NCBI RefSeq assembly: GCF_015461845.1
Contig: NZ_JACOPW010000002.1
Location: 310,001 to 374,000, forward strand
DNA from: Pseudomonas mucoides
GTDB lineage: Bacteria; Pseudomonadota; Gammaproteobacteria; Pseudomonadales; Pseudomonadaceae
Direction: 5' to 3'
DNA length: 64,000 bases
A program made the position numbers and the translations under genes. This document shows, piece by piece, positions 54,476-63,984 of this stretch. A model generated the notes under the pieces. That model was not told the origin of the DNA and did no database searches. It saw only the letters and a program-made list of their open reading frames with translations. Position 1 is the stretch's first letter; the number at the start of each line of letters is the position of its first letter.

Positions 54476-55528
54476 ATGAACAACCTGCAAGACGAGGTCA
54501 TTGCCTTTCTCTCCAGGCCGTCCAGCTACGGCACGTCAAACCAGCCCGTGGAGCGTATCGAGACCCATGGTTCGGTGATTTTTCTGCAGGCCAACCGCGC
54601 CTATAAACTCAAACGCGCCGTGGCGTTTGCCGAGCTGGATTTCCTCAGCCTGGAAAGCCGGAAAAACGCCTGTCAGGCAGAATTACTACTCAATCGACGA
54701 ACAGCACCGACGCTGTATTTGAGCGTGTGTTCGATCAATCGCCAGGCGGATGGCCAGTTGGCGCTCGATGGTGGCGGACAGGTGGTTGACTGGCTCGTGG
54801 TGATGCGCCGTTTTGCTCAGAATCGGCTGTTTGACCGCATGGCCATTGAAGGACGTCTGACGGAACCGATGATGGAACAATTGGGGGGCGAGATCGCTCG
54901 CTTTCATGCCAACGCACACATCACCCCTTCTTTCGGTCGCATCCCGGACCTGTACGAAGAAATCGAGAAAAACCATCGGGAAATGTCGCGTTATCCACCG
55001 ATCCTCGACCTTGCGACAGTCACCGCGATTGCTCATGCCTCCCGGAACCTGCTGGAGTCGTTGAACGGCTGCCTTGAAGATCGCCGCCATAAGGGCCGCG
55101 TTCGCCGTTGCCATGGTGATATGCGTTTGGCCAATATCTGCCTGCTCGACGGTACGCCGACGCTCTTCGATGGCATCGAGTTCAGTGAGCGGCTTTCCTG
55201 TATCGATGTGCTCTACGACCTGGCTTTTGTGCTGATGGACCTGCAACACCATGGGCTGAACAGGCTGGGGGCGCGTCTGTTGTCCAGTTACCTCAACCAC
55301 AGTGATGTGCAGGAAGATTGCAAACCCTTGGCGTTTTTTCTTTCTTTGAGGGCTGCTACGCGCTGTTTCTCCCTCGCGGGTGCAGCGCTACGTCATGTCG
55401 ATCCGGCCAAGCGATACGAGAAGAAGGAAAAAGCGGTCCAGTTGATGCACCAGGCACTGAGTTACTTGCACGGCGAAAACCCGATCCTCAATCACCTGGC
55501 AATGACTGAGGCGTCCTCCTATACATGA
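54476..55528 (+). CDS. Aminoglycoside phosphotransferase-like kinase, half of a usual two-domain protein
   Basis: This 350-residue protein has a choline/aminoglycoside kinase-like fold. RVRRCHGDMRLANICLLDG near residues 217-235 holds the catalytic H-G-D-x-x-x-x-N, and FDGIEFSERLSCIDVLYDLA near residues 239-258 holds the second metal aspartate-type motif. An N-terminal lobe with VIFLQANRAYKLKRAV (K-x-K) is seen near residues 34-49. The usual relatives, such as a bifunctional aminoglycoside phosphotransferase/ATP-binding protein, carry a second C-terminal P-loop half. Here the protein stops after the first half. Antibiotic modification should not be assumed. The ATG at 54476 has TGGAGG upstream. 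Confidence 0.82.
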   Translation: MNNLQDEVIAFLSRPSSYGTSNQPVERIETHGSVIFLQANRAYKLKRAVAFAELDFLSLESRKNACQAELLLNRRTAPTLYLSVCSINRQADGQLALDGGGQVVDWLVVMRRFAQNRLFDRMAIEGRLTEPMMEQLGGEIARFHANAHITPSFGRIPDLYEEIEKNHREMSRYPPILDLATVTAIAHASRNLLESLNGCLEDRRHKGRVRRCHGDMRLANICLLDGTPTLFDGIEFSERLSCIDVLYDLAFVLMDLQHHGLNRLGARLLSSYLNHSDVQEDCKPLAFFLSLRAATRCFSLAGAALRHVDPAKRYEKKEKAVQLMHQALSYLHGENPILNHLAMTEASSYT

Positions 55529-55549
55529 GCGCTACCCACCACCGGATTT

Positions 55550-57166
55550 TCATTCAGGAAAAGATGGCTGGGCGGGTGATTCCTTTTCCGGAATATCCGT
55601 CATGGTCGCCTCGGTCAGCAGCAAGATACTGGCGACTGAAACAGCATTTTCGAGGGCAATCCGCACCACCTTGGTCGGGTCGATGATGCCGGCTTCGTAC
55701 ATGTCGACATAGCTATTGGTGGACGCATCGAAGCCAATATTCCCTGGCTCCGCAAGCATGCGCGCAACCACGACGCCGGCATCCACGGCCGAATTTTCAG
55801 CGATGAGTCTGGCCGGGGCTTCCAGCGCCCGGCGAAGAATCTGCAAGCCGGTCCTGGCATCGCCCTCATAACGGGCTTCTTCGGCCGCAATAATCGGGAC
55901 AGCCTTGAGCAACGCAAGCCCGCCACCCGGCACAATGCCTTCGGCGATCGCCGCCCGGGTCGCTGAAATGGCATCGTCCAGCGCATCTTTGTGCGCCTTC
56001 ATTTCCGCTTCGGAAGGCGCCCCGACACGGATCACCGCAACACCACCCGACAGCCTGGCCAGTCGTTCCTGAAGCTTTTCCCGGTCGTAATCGCTGGTCG
56101 TACTGTCTATTTGCGCACGGATCTGCTGCAACCGAGCCTCGATGGCCTCGCGTGTGCCGGCGCCCCCTATTAACGCCGTGCTGTCTTTTTGCACCACGAC
56201 TCGATGTGCACGCCCCAACTGGTTCAGTTCCACCTGTTCAAGGGGGACGCCCAGCTCGTGGGAAACCACGGTTGCCCCCGTCAGAACGGCCATGTCCTGA
56301 AGCATTTCCTTGCGCCGATCACCAAAGCCCGGCGCCTTGATTGCCACTGCTCGCAGAACACCGCGTATCTGGTTGACGACTAGCGTGGTCAATGCCTCAC
56401 CTTCGATATCGTCCGCGATCAAAACCAGGGGTTGCCCGCTTTTAGCGACGAGCTCAAGCAAGGGCAGCAAGTCTTTGAGTGCACCGATCTTGTGGTCACA
56501 GAGCAGCAGGTAGGCGTCATCGAGTTCGACCTGCATCTTTTCGGCGTCGGTGACGAAATAGGGTGAGACATACCCCCGGTCAAACCGCATGCCTTCCATG
56601 ACTTCGACCACTGTTTCGGTGGTCTTGGATTCCTCGACACTGACGACGCCTTCAACGCCGACCTTTTCCAGGGCGTCTGCCACCAGTTGACCGATGACGG
56701 CATCGTTATGCGCTGACAGCGTGGCGACCTGAGCCTTCTCCTTGGGCGTGCTGACGGGACGCGACTGAGTGGCGAGGGATTCGATGACCAACAAGAGGCC
56801 ACGATCCAGGCCGCGCTTGAGGTCGATCGCACTGGCACCCGCGACGACGTTGCGGATGCCATCGGCCAGGATGGCATGGGCCAACACCGTTGACGTACTG
56901 GTCCCGTCCCCTACCGCATCACCTGTGCGTTCGGCCGCCTGACGCAGCATTTGCGCGCCGAGGTTTTCCTCGGGGTCGAGCAGGTCAATGCGTTTGGCGA
57001 TCGTGACGCCATCATTGCAGACCGTCGGATTGCCCCACTTATTCTGGATCAGTACCGATTTTGATTTCGGCCCCAGCGTCACACGCACGGCGTCCGCCAA
57101 CTGTGTGGCGCCACTCAGGATTTTCTCGCGAGCTGCAGCACGAAACACGATTTTAGTGTGAGCCAT
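55550..57166 (-). CDS. groL: GroEL-family chaperonin paralogue
   Basis: This 538-residue protein is a 60-kDa chaperonin. [20 protein letters not shown] near residues 31-50 and [20 protein letters not shown] near residues 85-104 are nucleotide-binding regions; the usual DGTTTAT is changed to [27 protein letters not shown] near residues 411-430 is the family's PGGG segment. The usual Gly-Gly-Met tail is missing, replaced by an acidic/proline end [12 protein letters not shown]. No groES lies beside it, so it would have to use the housekeeping co-chaperonin. An imperfect Anr-like box is centred about 78 bases upstream. Confidence 0.94.
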   Translation of the reverse strand: MAHTKIVFRAAAREKILSGATQLADAVRVTLGPKSKSVLIQNKWGNPTVCNDGVTIAKRIDLLDPEENLGAQMLRQAAERTGDAVGDGTSTSTVLAHAILADGIRNVVAGASAIDLKRGLDRGLLLVIESLATQSRPVSTPKEKAQVATLSAHNDAVIGQLVADALEKVGVEGVVSVEESKTTETVVEVMEGMRFDRGYVSPYFVTDAEKMQVELDDAYLLLCDHKIGALKDLLPLLELVAKSGQPLVLIADDIEGEALTTLVVNQIRGVLRAVAIKAPGFGDRRKEMLQDMAVLTGATVVSHELGVPLEQVELNQLGRAHRVVVQKDSTALIGGAGTREAIEARLQQIRAQIDSTTSDYDREKLQERLARLSGGVAVIRVGAPSEAEMKAHKDALDDAISATRAAIAEGIVPGGGLALLKAVPIIAAEEARYEGDARTGLQILRRALEAPARLIAENSAVDAGVVVARMLAEPGNIGFDASTNSYVDMYEAGIIDPTKVVRIALENAVSVASILLLTEATMTDIPEKESPAQPSFPE

Positions 57167-57236
57167 CAGGGTGCTCTCCTGGCCAGTTCCATAACAAGTG
57201 CGTTTTGGCAGCTTCTATGAACTGGCCCGTGCAACG

Positions 57237-57250
57237 TTGACTTTTATCAA
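57237..57250. promoter_or_regulatory. Anr-like box upstream of the chaperonin gene
   Basis: TTGACTTTTATCAA matches nine of ten positions. The centre is about 78 bases upstream of the chaperonin start. Confidence 0.55.
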
Positions 57251-57336
57251 CAAACTCACAACGCCACCAAGCCCTCGGCTGCCGCAAAGAATGCGCGCGC
57301 CGTAGGGATGACCGACTGTCAGCTCACGTCCCGGAA

Positions 57337-57350
57337 TTGACACAGATCAA
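57337..57350. promoter_or_regulatory. Anr-like box upstream of the BCAM0308-family gene
   Basis: TTGACACAGATCAA matches nine of ten positions, centred about 131 bases upstream of the next gene. Confidence 0.5.
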
Positions 57351-57474
57351 TTCGCGCCGCCAGAAACCGAGTCCAAATGAAGGTGTGTTGAGCAGGCTGA
57401 AAGGAGAAGGGATCTGTTTTTGGTCTCGGTCACAGGTGAGATCTTTTTCCATTTGATGTGTGAGGAGAAACGCC

Positions 57475-57972
57475 ATGGACAAGTTTCAGCAGAGTCAAAA
57501 AAGCAAGCTGTTCAAAACATCCACTCATGACCCCTATTGCTTGCAGAAGGTTGAAGGTTCAGCCATCTGCCCGCAGTGCGACGCGGTCTATCAAGCCGGA
57601 AACTGGACCTGGAAACACCCTGAAAACACGGTCGTCCATAACGCGCAAACAGCGACGTGCCCAGCCTGTCGGCGCATCAATGACAACATGCCAGCGGGGA
57701 CGCTTACGTTATCGGGCAGCTTCTTGCTCAAGCATCGAGACGAAATCATCAGCCTGATCGAAAACACCGAAAAAAAGGAAAAAGCCGAGCATGCCCTGGA
57801 ACGCATCATGGACTTGACCGATTCAGCGGGTGACCTGATCGTGACCACGACTGGCATTCATCTCGCGAATCGCCTGGGCCATGCACTGGAGGCCGCGTTC
57901 AAAGGGAACTCTGATTACCGGTACGGCGACAACGAGTATGGCTTGAGCGTCGACTGGACACGTGACGAATAG
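57475..57972 (+). CDS. BCAM0308-family protein with two Cys pairs
   Basis: This 165-residue protein has a likely zinc-binding N-terminus with two CxxC pairs, ICPQCDAVY near residues 33-41 and TCPACRRIND near residues 63-72. A helical region (HALERIMDLTDSAGDLIVT) and a C-terminal HLANRLGHALEAAFKGN follow. It resembles the BCAM0308 family, proteins of unknown function common in stress loci of Burkholderia and Pseudomonas. The ATG at 57475 has GAGGAG upstream. It lies beside chaperonin and P-type ATPase genes. Confidence 0.75.
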   Translation: MDKFQQSQKSKLFKTSTHDPYCLQKVEGSAICPQCDAVYQAGNWTWKHPENTVVHNAQTATCPACRRINDNMPAGTLTLSGSFLLKHRDEIISLIENTEKKEKAEHALERIMDLTDSAGDLIVTTTGIHLANRLGHALEAAFKGNSDYRYGDNEYGLSVDWTRDE

Positions 57973-58054
57973 AACCGGGCGCGGTTGTCTCAACAGGGAA
58001 AATGGAGGGGGACCAGGACACCCCCGCTCACCTTCTTGTGCTACCCGAGGGCGT

Positions 58055-58294
58055 ATGAATATGGCCATCAATGAATCAGCCCTGCAGCCTGCAGCCAACC
58101 TTCAATCGACCAATGGCAGCATGGCGTTGTTTTCTGAAGCCGACCGTCTGAACGATAAAGCCTACGCCCTGTTGGACGAGCCCGTTTCGACGCACACCAT
58201 CCATAAATTTACTGAAGCAAAAAAACGGGCGGATGAAAAATACCGACAAGCCTGGCAGGAATGGCGTCATACCAAGGGCAAAAACGCCCGATGA
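58055..58294 (+). CDS. Small hypothetical helical protein
   Basis: I do not recognise this 79-residue protein. It is charged and helix-prone in the second half (FTEAKKRADEKYRQAWQEWR near residues 52-71). The ATG at 58055 has CCCGAGG upstream, 82 bases after the previous gene; an in-frame start 93 bases upstream lies within the neighbouring gene's end. It could be a small cytosolic stress protein. It ends 33 bases before the P-type ATPase gene, which is convergent. Confidence 0.6.
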   Translation: MNMAINESALQPAANLQSTNGSMALFSEADRLNDKAYALLDEPVSTHTIHKFTEAKKRADEKYRQAWQEWRHTKGKNAR

Positions 58295-58327
58295 CAGCAC
58301 GTGAAGGCTTGAGCCATGCCTTTCCCG

Positions 58328-61300
58328 TCATCCAGAGACAGGCGTGACGATGGATCTGCGATGGCGCTTCGAGCGCTGACGACGGTAGAAAATACGCTTC
58401 ACACATTCAGCTGACGCCATGTACACCAGGCTGATCGTCAACACCACCGCCAGAATATGGAACGGCAGTGGCACCAAGCCGAACCATGGCGCTAGCGCAC
58501 TGTACGGTAGCCCGATTGCAAGCAGACCAATGCCCAGCGCACTGATCATCAGCAGTTTCGCCGGGCGGCTTTGGTAAAACGGCCTGTAAGTGCGCACGAT
58601 GAAAATCGTCAGCAGTTGGGTCAGCAGCGACTCAACGAACCAACCGCTGCGGAATACTTCGGGAACCATGTCTGCGAGCAGGTACAAGGCTACGAACGTC
58701 AGCATGTCGAACAACGAGCTCACCAGCCCGAAAACCACCATGAAATTGCGGATTTCAGTGATGTTCCACCGATGAGGCGTGCTTTCCCATTCGCGATCAA
58801 CGTTGTCGTTGGCAATCCCCATGGAGGGGATGTCAGACAGGAAGTTGTTGAGCAATATTTGCTTGGCCAGCAGGGGCAGGAAAGGTAACGCCAGAGAAGC
58901 CAGGGCCATACTGATCATGTTGCCGAAGTTGGCACTGGAGACGATGGAAATGTACTTGAGGGTGTTGGCAAAGGTATGCCTGCCCTCTTCGATGCCTTCG
59001 CGCAGGACATTCAGATCGTGCTCCAGCAACACGAAGTCGGCGGCTTGTTTCGCGACGTCGGCGGCGTTGTCCACGGAGATCCCGATATCGGCCACTTGAA
59101 GCGCGGGTGCATCATTGATGCCATCGCCCATGTACCCGACAACATGCCCGGTCTTCTGCAGGGCTCGGATAATGCGTTCTTTCTGATTGGGATCGACCTC
59201 GGCGAACAGGGTCGTCAGCGGGGCCAGGTGCATCAACGCTTCGTCTTTCATCGCTGACAGCTCAGCGCCGGTGATGATCCGCTCAACGGGAAGACCCACC
59301 GCCATACCTACGTGGCGGGCCACCAGATGACTGTCGCCGCTGATGATCTTCACTTGCACACCGAGCTTGTCGAGGGTGGCAATGGTGTCTTTGATTCCCG
59401 GTTCTGGAGGGTCAAAGAACAATAGAAAGCCGCGAAAGGTCATGTCCTTTTCTTCATCCCGGCCATAGTGTGGCTGATCCGGCAATGTACGGGTGGCAAG
59501 CCCCAGGACTCGAAACCCCTGCTCGCTCCAATCGGCGAAGCGTTGAGCAATCGACGCGAGTTCTGCGTCGTTCAGCGCGATAACCTGATCACCTCGACGC
59601 CTGTGCGTGCAAACCTCAAGCACATTGTCCAATGCCCCCTTGGTCACCATCAGTCTGCTGGCCTCGGGCGCATTGGCCACCACCACGCTGAGGCGCTTGC
59701 GAACGAAGTCATAAGGGACTTCATCAAGCTTGCTGACGCCTGCGCAAGGCAGGTCTTTGCCGGCCAGAGTGATGGCATCGTCCATCGCGTTGCGCATTCC
59801 GGTCTGGAAGCTCGAATTGAACACCGCCAGTTGCAAGACATCAGAGGCGACGACGCCTTCTACATCCATGGCACCGTCCAGCACCACGACCCCCCGGGTC
59901 AGCGTACCGGTCTTGTCGGTACACAGGATGTCCATGGCCCCGAGGTTTTCGATGGCATTGAGGTGACGCACGATGACCCCTTTGGCCGCCATGCGCTGCG
60001 CGCCTTTGGCCAGCGTGATACTGAGGATCGCCGGCAACAGTTCCGGCGACAGGCCGATGGACAAGGCAATGGCGAACAACAGGGTGTCGAGGGTTGGGCG
60101 ATGCAGCAACATATTGATGCCGAACACCACAATCGTGATGACCAGCATCACCCGCAGCAGCAAGCCACCGAAGTGGCGCAGGCCACGCTCAAATTCAGTT
60201 TCGGGGGGCCGTAGCGCCAAGGTCTTGGCGATGTGGCCGATTTCACTCTCCTGGGCATAGCGCGTCACCACCACCTCGGCAGTGCCGCTGCGCACCGAGG
60301 TGCCCATGAACACACAATTGTGGCGCTGCCCCAGGGGGGCATCGGGGGCGCAATCACCGGGCAGCTTTTCTACCGGAAAGGTTTCCCCCGTCAGCAGGCT
60401 CTCGGCGATGAAGCAATCAAGCGCTTGTATGATGCGGCCGTCAGCGGCAATCAGGCTGCCGGCACTGAGTAACAGGATATCCCCCGGCACCACCTCACTG
60501 GCGGCCACTTCCAGGGGCTTGCCCTCACGACGTACCATCGCCCGCAAGGCAATCTTGCTGCGCAGCTGTTCCACCGCCTGGCTAGCCCGACTCTCATACC
60601 AGGCGCTGAGTACCGCACTGATCAGCACTATGCACCACACAATCGCCGCGTCGAGCCAGTCCCCCACCACCACGGCCACCAACGCGCCCACAATCAGAAT
60701 CAGGACCAAGGGGGTGCGCATTTGCTCCAGCACCAGTCTGGTCAACCCCCGTGGCCGGTCCTTTGCCTGGACCGGGGCACTGCGCATTCGGGCCCTGGCC
60801 TGAGTTTGGCTCAACCCCTTTGGGGTGCTGTGCAGGGTACTGAACACCTGGCTGACCGGCGGGCTCCAATAATCGGCGTTTTTGTCACGCGTTGTTTTTT
60901 TGCCTGTCGATTGCCATTCGCGATGCGCCAGCCAAAGGCCCGGCACCATCGGCAACCAGAAGGTTAATCCGCGAAACAACAACGTGGCCGAAAGCGCCAC
61001 CGCAATGTTCACCCCGACCCAATGCAACGTCACCACGGCCGCCGCCTCGAAGGCACCGAGACCACCCGGCACAATGCCGATACTGCGCAGCACACTGGCC
61101 AGCATGAATCCGGCAAAAAGGCCCAACGGCGGTGCCGAGACGCCCAGCGCTCGGACCAGCACCCATAACGTTGCGCTATCAAGCACAATGATCGCTAACT
61201 CCAGCAGCGTAACGCGCCAGAGCAAGGCGTGACTGCGAACCAGATTTTTGTCGGCGCCGGTCAGTAACGAAACGCTCTTGGCGATAATCGAAAAACCCTG

Positions 61301-61924
61301 GCCCGGCACATGGGCAGCCAGGCGGCTATTACCCGCCAGTCTTGGGATGATCACCGCCAGAACCAGGCTCACCGCCACAAACACCACACAAGTGGTCAGT
61401 ACCGTGGCCGTCGCATGCCCCTGGAAAATCACCACCGGCAACGCCACGCCAACGGACAGCACGTAGGCCAGGAAGTACCCGGACACATCCAGCACCAGAC
61501 ACGCCAACACCACCGGTTTGGCAAACCCGAGTCGCACAAACGAGGCGACCACCGCAAATGCGCCGCTGATACCGGAGGACGGCAGTGCTTGATCGACAAA
61601 CAGTTTCATCAAGCTCAACTTGCCCGAATCCCAGAGTGAAAGGCGCAGGTCCCCGGCCTTGAGCACCACGCGAAACACCTGCCCCTGGGCGACATACGTC
61701 AGGGCTTGCAAGCCGAAGGCAGCGATGAGCCACAGCGGTTCTGCCTCCACCAGCAATCGCGTGAAGGATTCGACATCGGTGAAGTGCAGCGCGACGCCAA
61801 TGACCGTCACAAACATCGCGGCCCCCAGCAGCCAGGTCAGCCAGAGCGCAGGTCGACTGTAATGCGGGTCTTCTTCAAAGACAGGCGGGTGATTCAGGTC
61901 CGGATTGGGCGGTTTAACAGACAT
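58328..61924 (-). CDS. YbhN-like membrane domain fused to MgtA-type P-type ATPase
   Basis: This 1198-residue protein joins two parts. Residues of about 30-340 hold around eight membrane helices of the YbhN/lysylphosphatidylglycerol-synthase transmembrane type, with SIGIVPGGLGAFEAAAVVTL near residues 280-300, a conserved signature. Residues of about 360-1190 are a MgtA/MgtB P3-type ATPase with LLTGETFPV, CTDKTGTLTRGVVVLDG, GYMGDGINDAPALQVADIG and LLNNFLSDIPSMGIANDNVD. Normal MgtA is about 900 residues. The ATG at 61924 has AGGGG upstream; an ATG 18 bases before has none. An Anr-like box lies about 66 bases upstream. Confidence 0.9.
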   Translation of the reverse strand: MSVKPPNPDLNHPPVFEEDPHYSRPALWLTWLLGAAMFVTVIGVALHFTDVESFTRLLVEAEPLWLIAAFGLQALTYVAQGQVFRVVLKAGDLRLSLWDSGKLSLMKLFVDQALPSSGISGAFAVVASFVRLGFAKPVVLACLVLDVSGYFLAYVLSVGVALPVVIFQGHATATVLTTCVVFVAVSLVLAVIIPRLAGNSRLAAHVPGQGFSIIAKSVSLLTGADKNLVRSHALLWRVTLLELAIIVLDSATLWVLVRALGVSAPPLGLFAGFMLASVLRSIGIVPGGLGAFEAAAVVTLHWVGVNIAVALSATLLFRGLTFWLPMVPGLWLAHREWQSTGKKTTRDKNADYWSPPVSQVFSTLHSTPKGLSQTQARARMRSAPVQAKDRPRGLTRLVLEQMRTPLVLILIVGALVAVVVGDWLDAAIVWCIVLISAVLSAWYESRASQAVEQLRSKIALRAMVRREGKPLEVAASEVVPGDILLLSAGSLIAADGRIIQALDCFIAESLLTGETFPVEKLPGDCAPDAPLGQRHNCVFMGTSVRSGTAEVVVTRYAQESEIGHIAKTLALRPPETEFERGLRHFGGLLLRVMLVITIVVFGINMLLHRPTLDTLLFAIALSIGLSPELLPAILSITLAKGAQRMAAKGVIVRHLNAIENLGAMDILCTDKTGTLTRGVVVLDGAMDVEGVVASDVLQLAVFNSSFQTGMRNAMDDAITLAGKDLPCAGVSKLDEVPYDFVRKRLSVVVANAPEASRLMVTKGALDNVLEVCTHRRRGDQVIALNDAELASIAQRFADWSEQGFRVLGLATRTLPDQPHYGRDEEKDMTFRGFLLFFDPPEPGIKDTIATLDKLGVQVKIISGDSHLVARHVGMAVGLPVERIITGAELSAMKDEALMHLAPLTTLFAEVDPNQKERIIRALQKTGHVVGYMGDGINDAPALQVADIGISVDNAADVAKQAADFVLLEHDLNVLREGIEEGRHTFANTLKYISIVSSANFGNMISMALASLALPFLPLLAKQILLNNFLSDIPSMGIANDNVDREWESTPHRWNITEIRNFMVVFGLVSSLFDMLTFVALYLLADMVPEVFRSGWFVESLLTQLLTIFIVRTYRPFYQSRPAKLLMISALGIGLLAIGLPYSALAPWFGLVPLPFHILAVVLTISLVYMASAECVKRIFYRRQRSKRHRRSIVTPVSG

Positions 61925-61983
61925 GCCGTGCCCCTGAGCCATTGAGCAGGAGCCTTGATTCTGGGCGCGTGACGACGAGTCTC

Positions 61984-61997
61984 TTTGATCAATGTCA
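61984..61997. promoter_or_regulatory. Anr-like box upstream of the fused ATPase gene
   Basis: TTGATCAATGTCAA matches nine of ten positions, centred about 66 bases upstream of the ATPase start. Confidence 0.6.
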
Positions 61998-62163
61998 ACT
62001 ACTCTCGCCCGCCCCCTCGCCGATTATCTCCGTACCCGTCTACGTGCCCACGGCTTCATGGCTGGAAAGCATCAGAAAGTTGATCCGAGTCGCCTGCACT
62101 CTCTGATTTTTGTCTACTGATCGCCGGCTGTCGACTCGCGGAGGCACTCACTGACGCCTTGTT

Positions 62164-62177
62164 GATTTAGCTCAATG
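62164..62177. promoter_or_regulatory. Anr-like box upstream of the BON-domain gene
   Basis: TTGATTTAGCTCAA matches nine of ten positions, centred about 87 bases upstream of the BON-domain gene. Confidence 0.55.
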
Positions 62178-62257
62178 TCTTGGCGCCGCTCAGGCGTAGA
62201 AAAAACCAATAGGGCTCTTGCGGCCCGCCAATACCGGATCAGACAGAGGACACAGAC

Positions 62258-62905
62258 ATGAGCGACTTGAGCCTGCGTAAAACCATATTGGAAGAGCTCG
62301 AATTCAAGCCCGATATCGAAGCAGCCAACATTGGTGTAGCCGTGGACAATGGCGTGGTCACGCTGTCCGGTCACGTCAGCAGCTACGCCCAGAAAATCAG
62401 CGCGGAACGCGCGGTCAAAGGCATCAATGGCGTACGCGCGCTGGCCGATGAAATTCAGGTCAGGCTGGATAAATACGCCGGGACTTCCGACGACTCGATC
62501 GCCACCCGCGCCTTGAAAATCATCCATTGGAGTTCCGACGTTCCCGAAGGCGACGTCAAAGTCATCGTGCAGAGCGGGCGGATCACTCTGGAAGGACAAG
62601 TGGACTGGCAATACCAGAAAGAAACCGTGGAGCGCTCGGTGCGCAAGTTATCCGGCGTGGTTGGCGTGTGTAATCGCCTCACCTTGCGCCCTCGGCTGGA
62701 TGTCTTTGATATCCAGCAACGCATTGAGGCCGCGCTAAAGCGTAGCGCCGAAGTGGATGCCAAGGATATTCATGTCACCGTCGAAGGTGATGTGGTGAGG
62801 CTCGAAGGCCGGGTTCACTTGTGGCGCGAACGCCAGATTGCAGAACGGGCCGCCTGGTCGGTGCCAGGCGTAAGCAAAGTGGAAGACCATTTGCTACTTG
62901 CGTGA
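62258..62905 (+). CDS. Protein with three BON domains
   Basis: This 215-residue protein has three BON domains: GVAVDNGVVTLSGHVSSYAQ near residues 27-46, VIVQSGRITLEGQVDWQYQK near residues 103-122, and VTVEGDVVRLEGRVHLWRER near residues 172-191. BON domains bind phospholipids or membranes; in Pseudomonas such proteins are osmotic- or stress-induced. There is no signal peptide, so it is probably cytoplasmic. The universal stress protein gene that follows, 140 bases later, is likely in the same transcript. A perfect 8-bp hairpin lies between them. Confidence 0.9.
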   Translation: MSDLSLRKTILEELEFKPDIEAANIGVAVDNGVVTLSGHVSSYAQKISAERAVKGINGVRALADEIQVRLDKYAGTSDDSIATRALKIIHWSSDVPEGDVKVIVQSGRITLEGQVDWQYQKETVERSVRKLSGVVGVCNRLTLRPRLDVFDIQQRIEAALKRSAEVDAKDIHVTVEGDVVRLEGRVHLWRERQIAERAAWSVPGVSKVEDHLLLA

Positions 62906-62913
62906 GTCAATAC

Positions 62914-62938
62914 CCTGGGGAGCCGGTGGTTCCCCAGG
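62914..62938 (+). repeat. Perfect 8-bp hairpin between BON and USP genes
   Basis: CCTGGGGA and TCCCCAGG, with a 9-base spacer, form an intergenic stem. No U-tract follows, so it is more likely an RNA processing or stability element than a terminator. Confidence 0.5.
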
Positions 62939-63045
62939 ACGTGCTGCTCAATTCCGCCGAACCGGACGGATTCGATCCTCGTAAAGGCGTCGGACACTGG
63001 AGCCATTGGGCAGGCATTTGCACGATTACCTACGGGAGATTTGTC

Positions 63046-63984
63046 ATGTCCGATCAAACACGTTTCATGCTGGTCGTTCCGCCCCTGATGGAGAACAATC
63101 CCGCTTTCGATCGGGCCGCCGCGCTGGCCAAAGCGTCGGACGCGGCACTTCACATTGTGGCATTCGACTACCTCGAAGGGCTGGCGACTGCCGGAATGGT
63201 CAACCAGCAAGCGCGGGAGCAAATGCGAATCAGCTACGTCGAGCGCCATCGACAATGGTTGGAAGACCAGGCCCGTCCGTTGCGCAAAAACGGAGTACAC
63301 GTCACAACTGAAGTCGTCTGGGTAGAAAGACCCTTGCAGGAAATCCTCATCCATCTCAAAGAACAATCCATGGCGGTATTGATCAAGGCGCTGGAACACG
63401 AAACGCTGCTATCACGCCTGATGTTTACTCCGTTGGATGTCCATCTGTTACGCGAATGCCCGGTGCCCATGCACTTCGTCAGCCACATGCACCACGCATT
63501 GCCCCGCAAGATCGTCGCTGCGGTCGACCCTTTTCATCGCAATGGGCAGTACAAAAGTTTCAACGACAGAATTCTGCAAGAAGCCCAAAAACTGGCGAGC
63601 ACCTGTCATGCAGAGCTTGACGTTATCTATGCCCATGACCTTTCATCCATCAGCGCAGATGAATTCGGCTTCGCAAATGGCTCGACGTTTTTCTCATCCA
63701 GCAAAGCCAAAATGCTATTTGACGCACAGGCTGATGCCTTTCGTGAACTGTCTGAGCGCAACGGTATCCCGCCGGAACGCCAGCATCTGATCATGGGTAA
63801 CCCCGTCAAGGTGCTTGCCAGCTACGCAGCAGCGTATGAGACCGATGTGATTGTGATGGGACGAATCGGGCACCGGACAATGGACCGGTTTATCGGCAGT
63901 ACGGTGGAACAACTGCTGTTCAAAATGCCATGCAGTATTTGGGTCATTTCCCCGCAGGTAATCATTGAAAGTGACGTTCACTGA
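63046..63984 (+). CDS. Universal stress protein, two UspA domains (copy 5)
   Basis: This 312-residue protein has two UspA domains. It starts MSDQTRFMLVVPPLMENNPA; domain 2 begins near residue 150 (KIVAAVDPFHRN), with VIVMGRIGHRTMDRFIGSTV near the end. It is more distant from copies 2 and 4 than they are from each other. The ATG at 63046 has ACGGGAG upstream; the open frame extends 225 bases upstream through the BON gene but without a start signal. It may be the second gene of a BON-USP operon. Confidence 0.92.
   Translation: MSDQTRFMLVVPPLMENNPAFDRAAALAKASDAALHIVAFDYLEGLATAGMVNQQAREQMRISYVERHRQWLEDQARPLRKNGVHVTTEVVWVERPLQEILIHLKEQSMAVLIKALEHETLLSRLMFTPLDVHLLRECPVPMHFVSHMHHALPRKIVAAVDPFHRNGQYKSFNDRILQEAQKLASTCHAELDVIYAHDLSSISADEFGFANGSTFFSSSKAKMLFDAQADAFRELSERNGIPPERQHLIMGNPVKVLASYAAAYETDVIVMGRIGHRTMDRFIGSTVEQLLFKMPCSIWVISPQVIIESDVH

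Larger units (their letters stand above)
57167..57474. other. 308-base divergent promoter region with two Anr-like sites
   Basis: This gap separates the chaperonin gene from the BCAM0308-family gene. Two Anr-like boxes lie about 100 bases apart inside it (listed separately). No open frame is convincing. Confidence 0.6.
61925..62257. other. 333-base divergent promoter region with two Anr-like sites
   Basis: This gap lies between the fused ATPase gene and the BON-domain gene and holds two Anr-like boxes (listed separately), each near the start it would serve. No convincing open frame is seen. Confidence 0.6.

Noticed and set aside
54476..55528. Aminoglycoside resistance role for the kinase-like gene
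   Set aside because: The protein is a distant relative in a stress island, and such proteins usually have other substrates.
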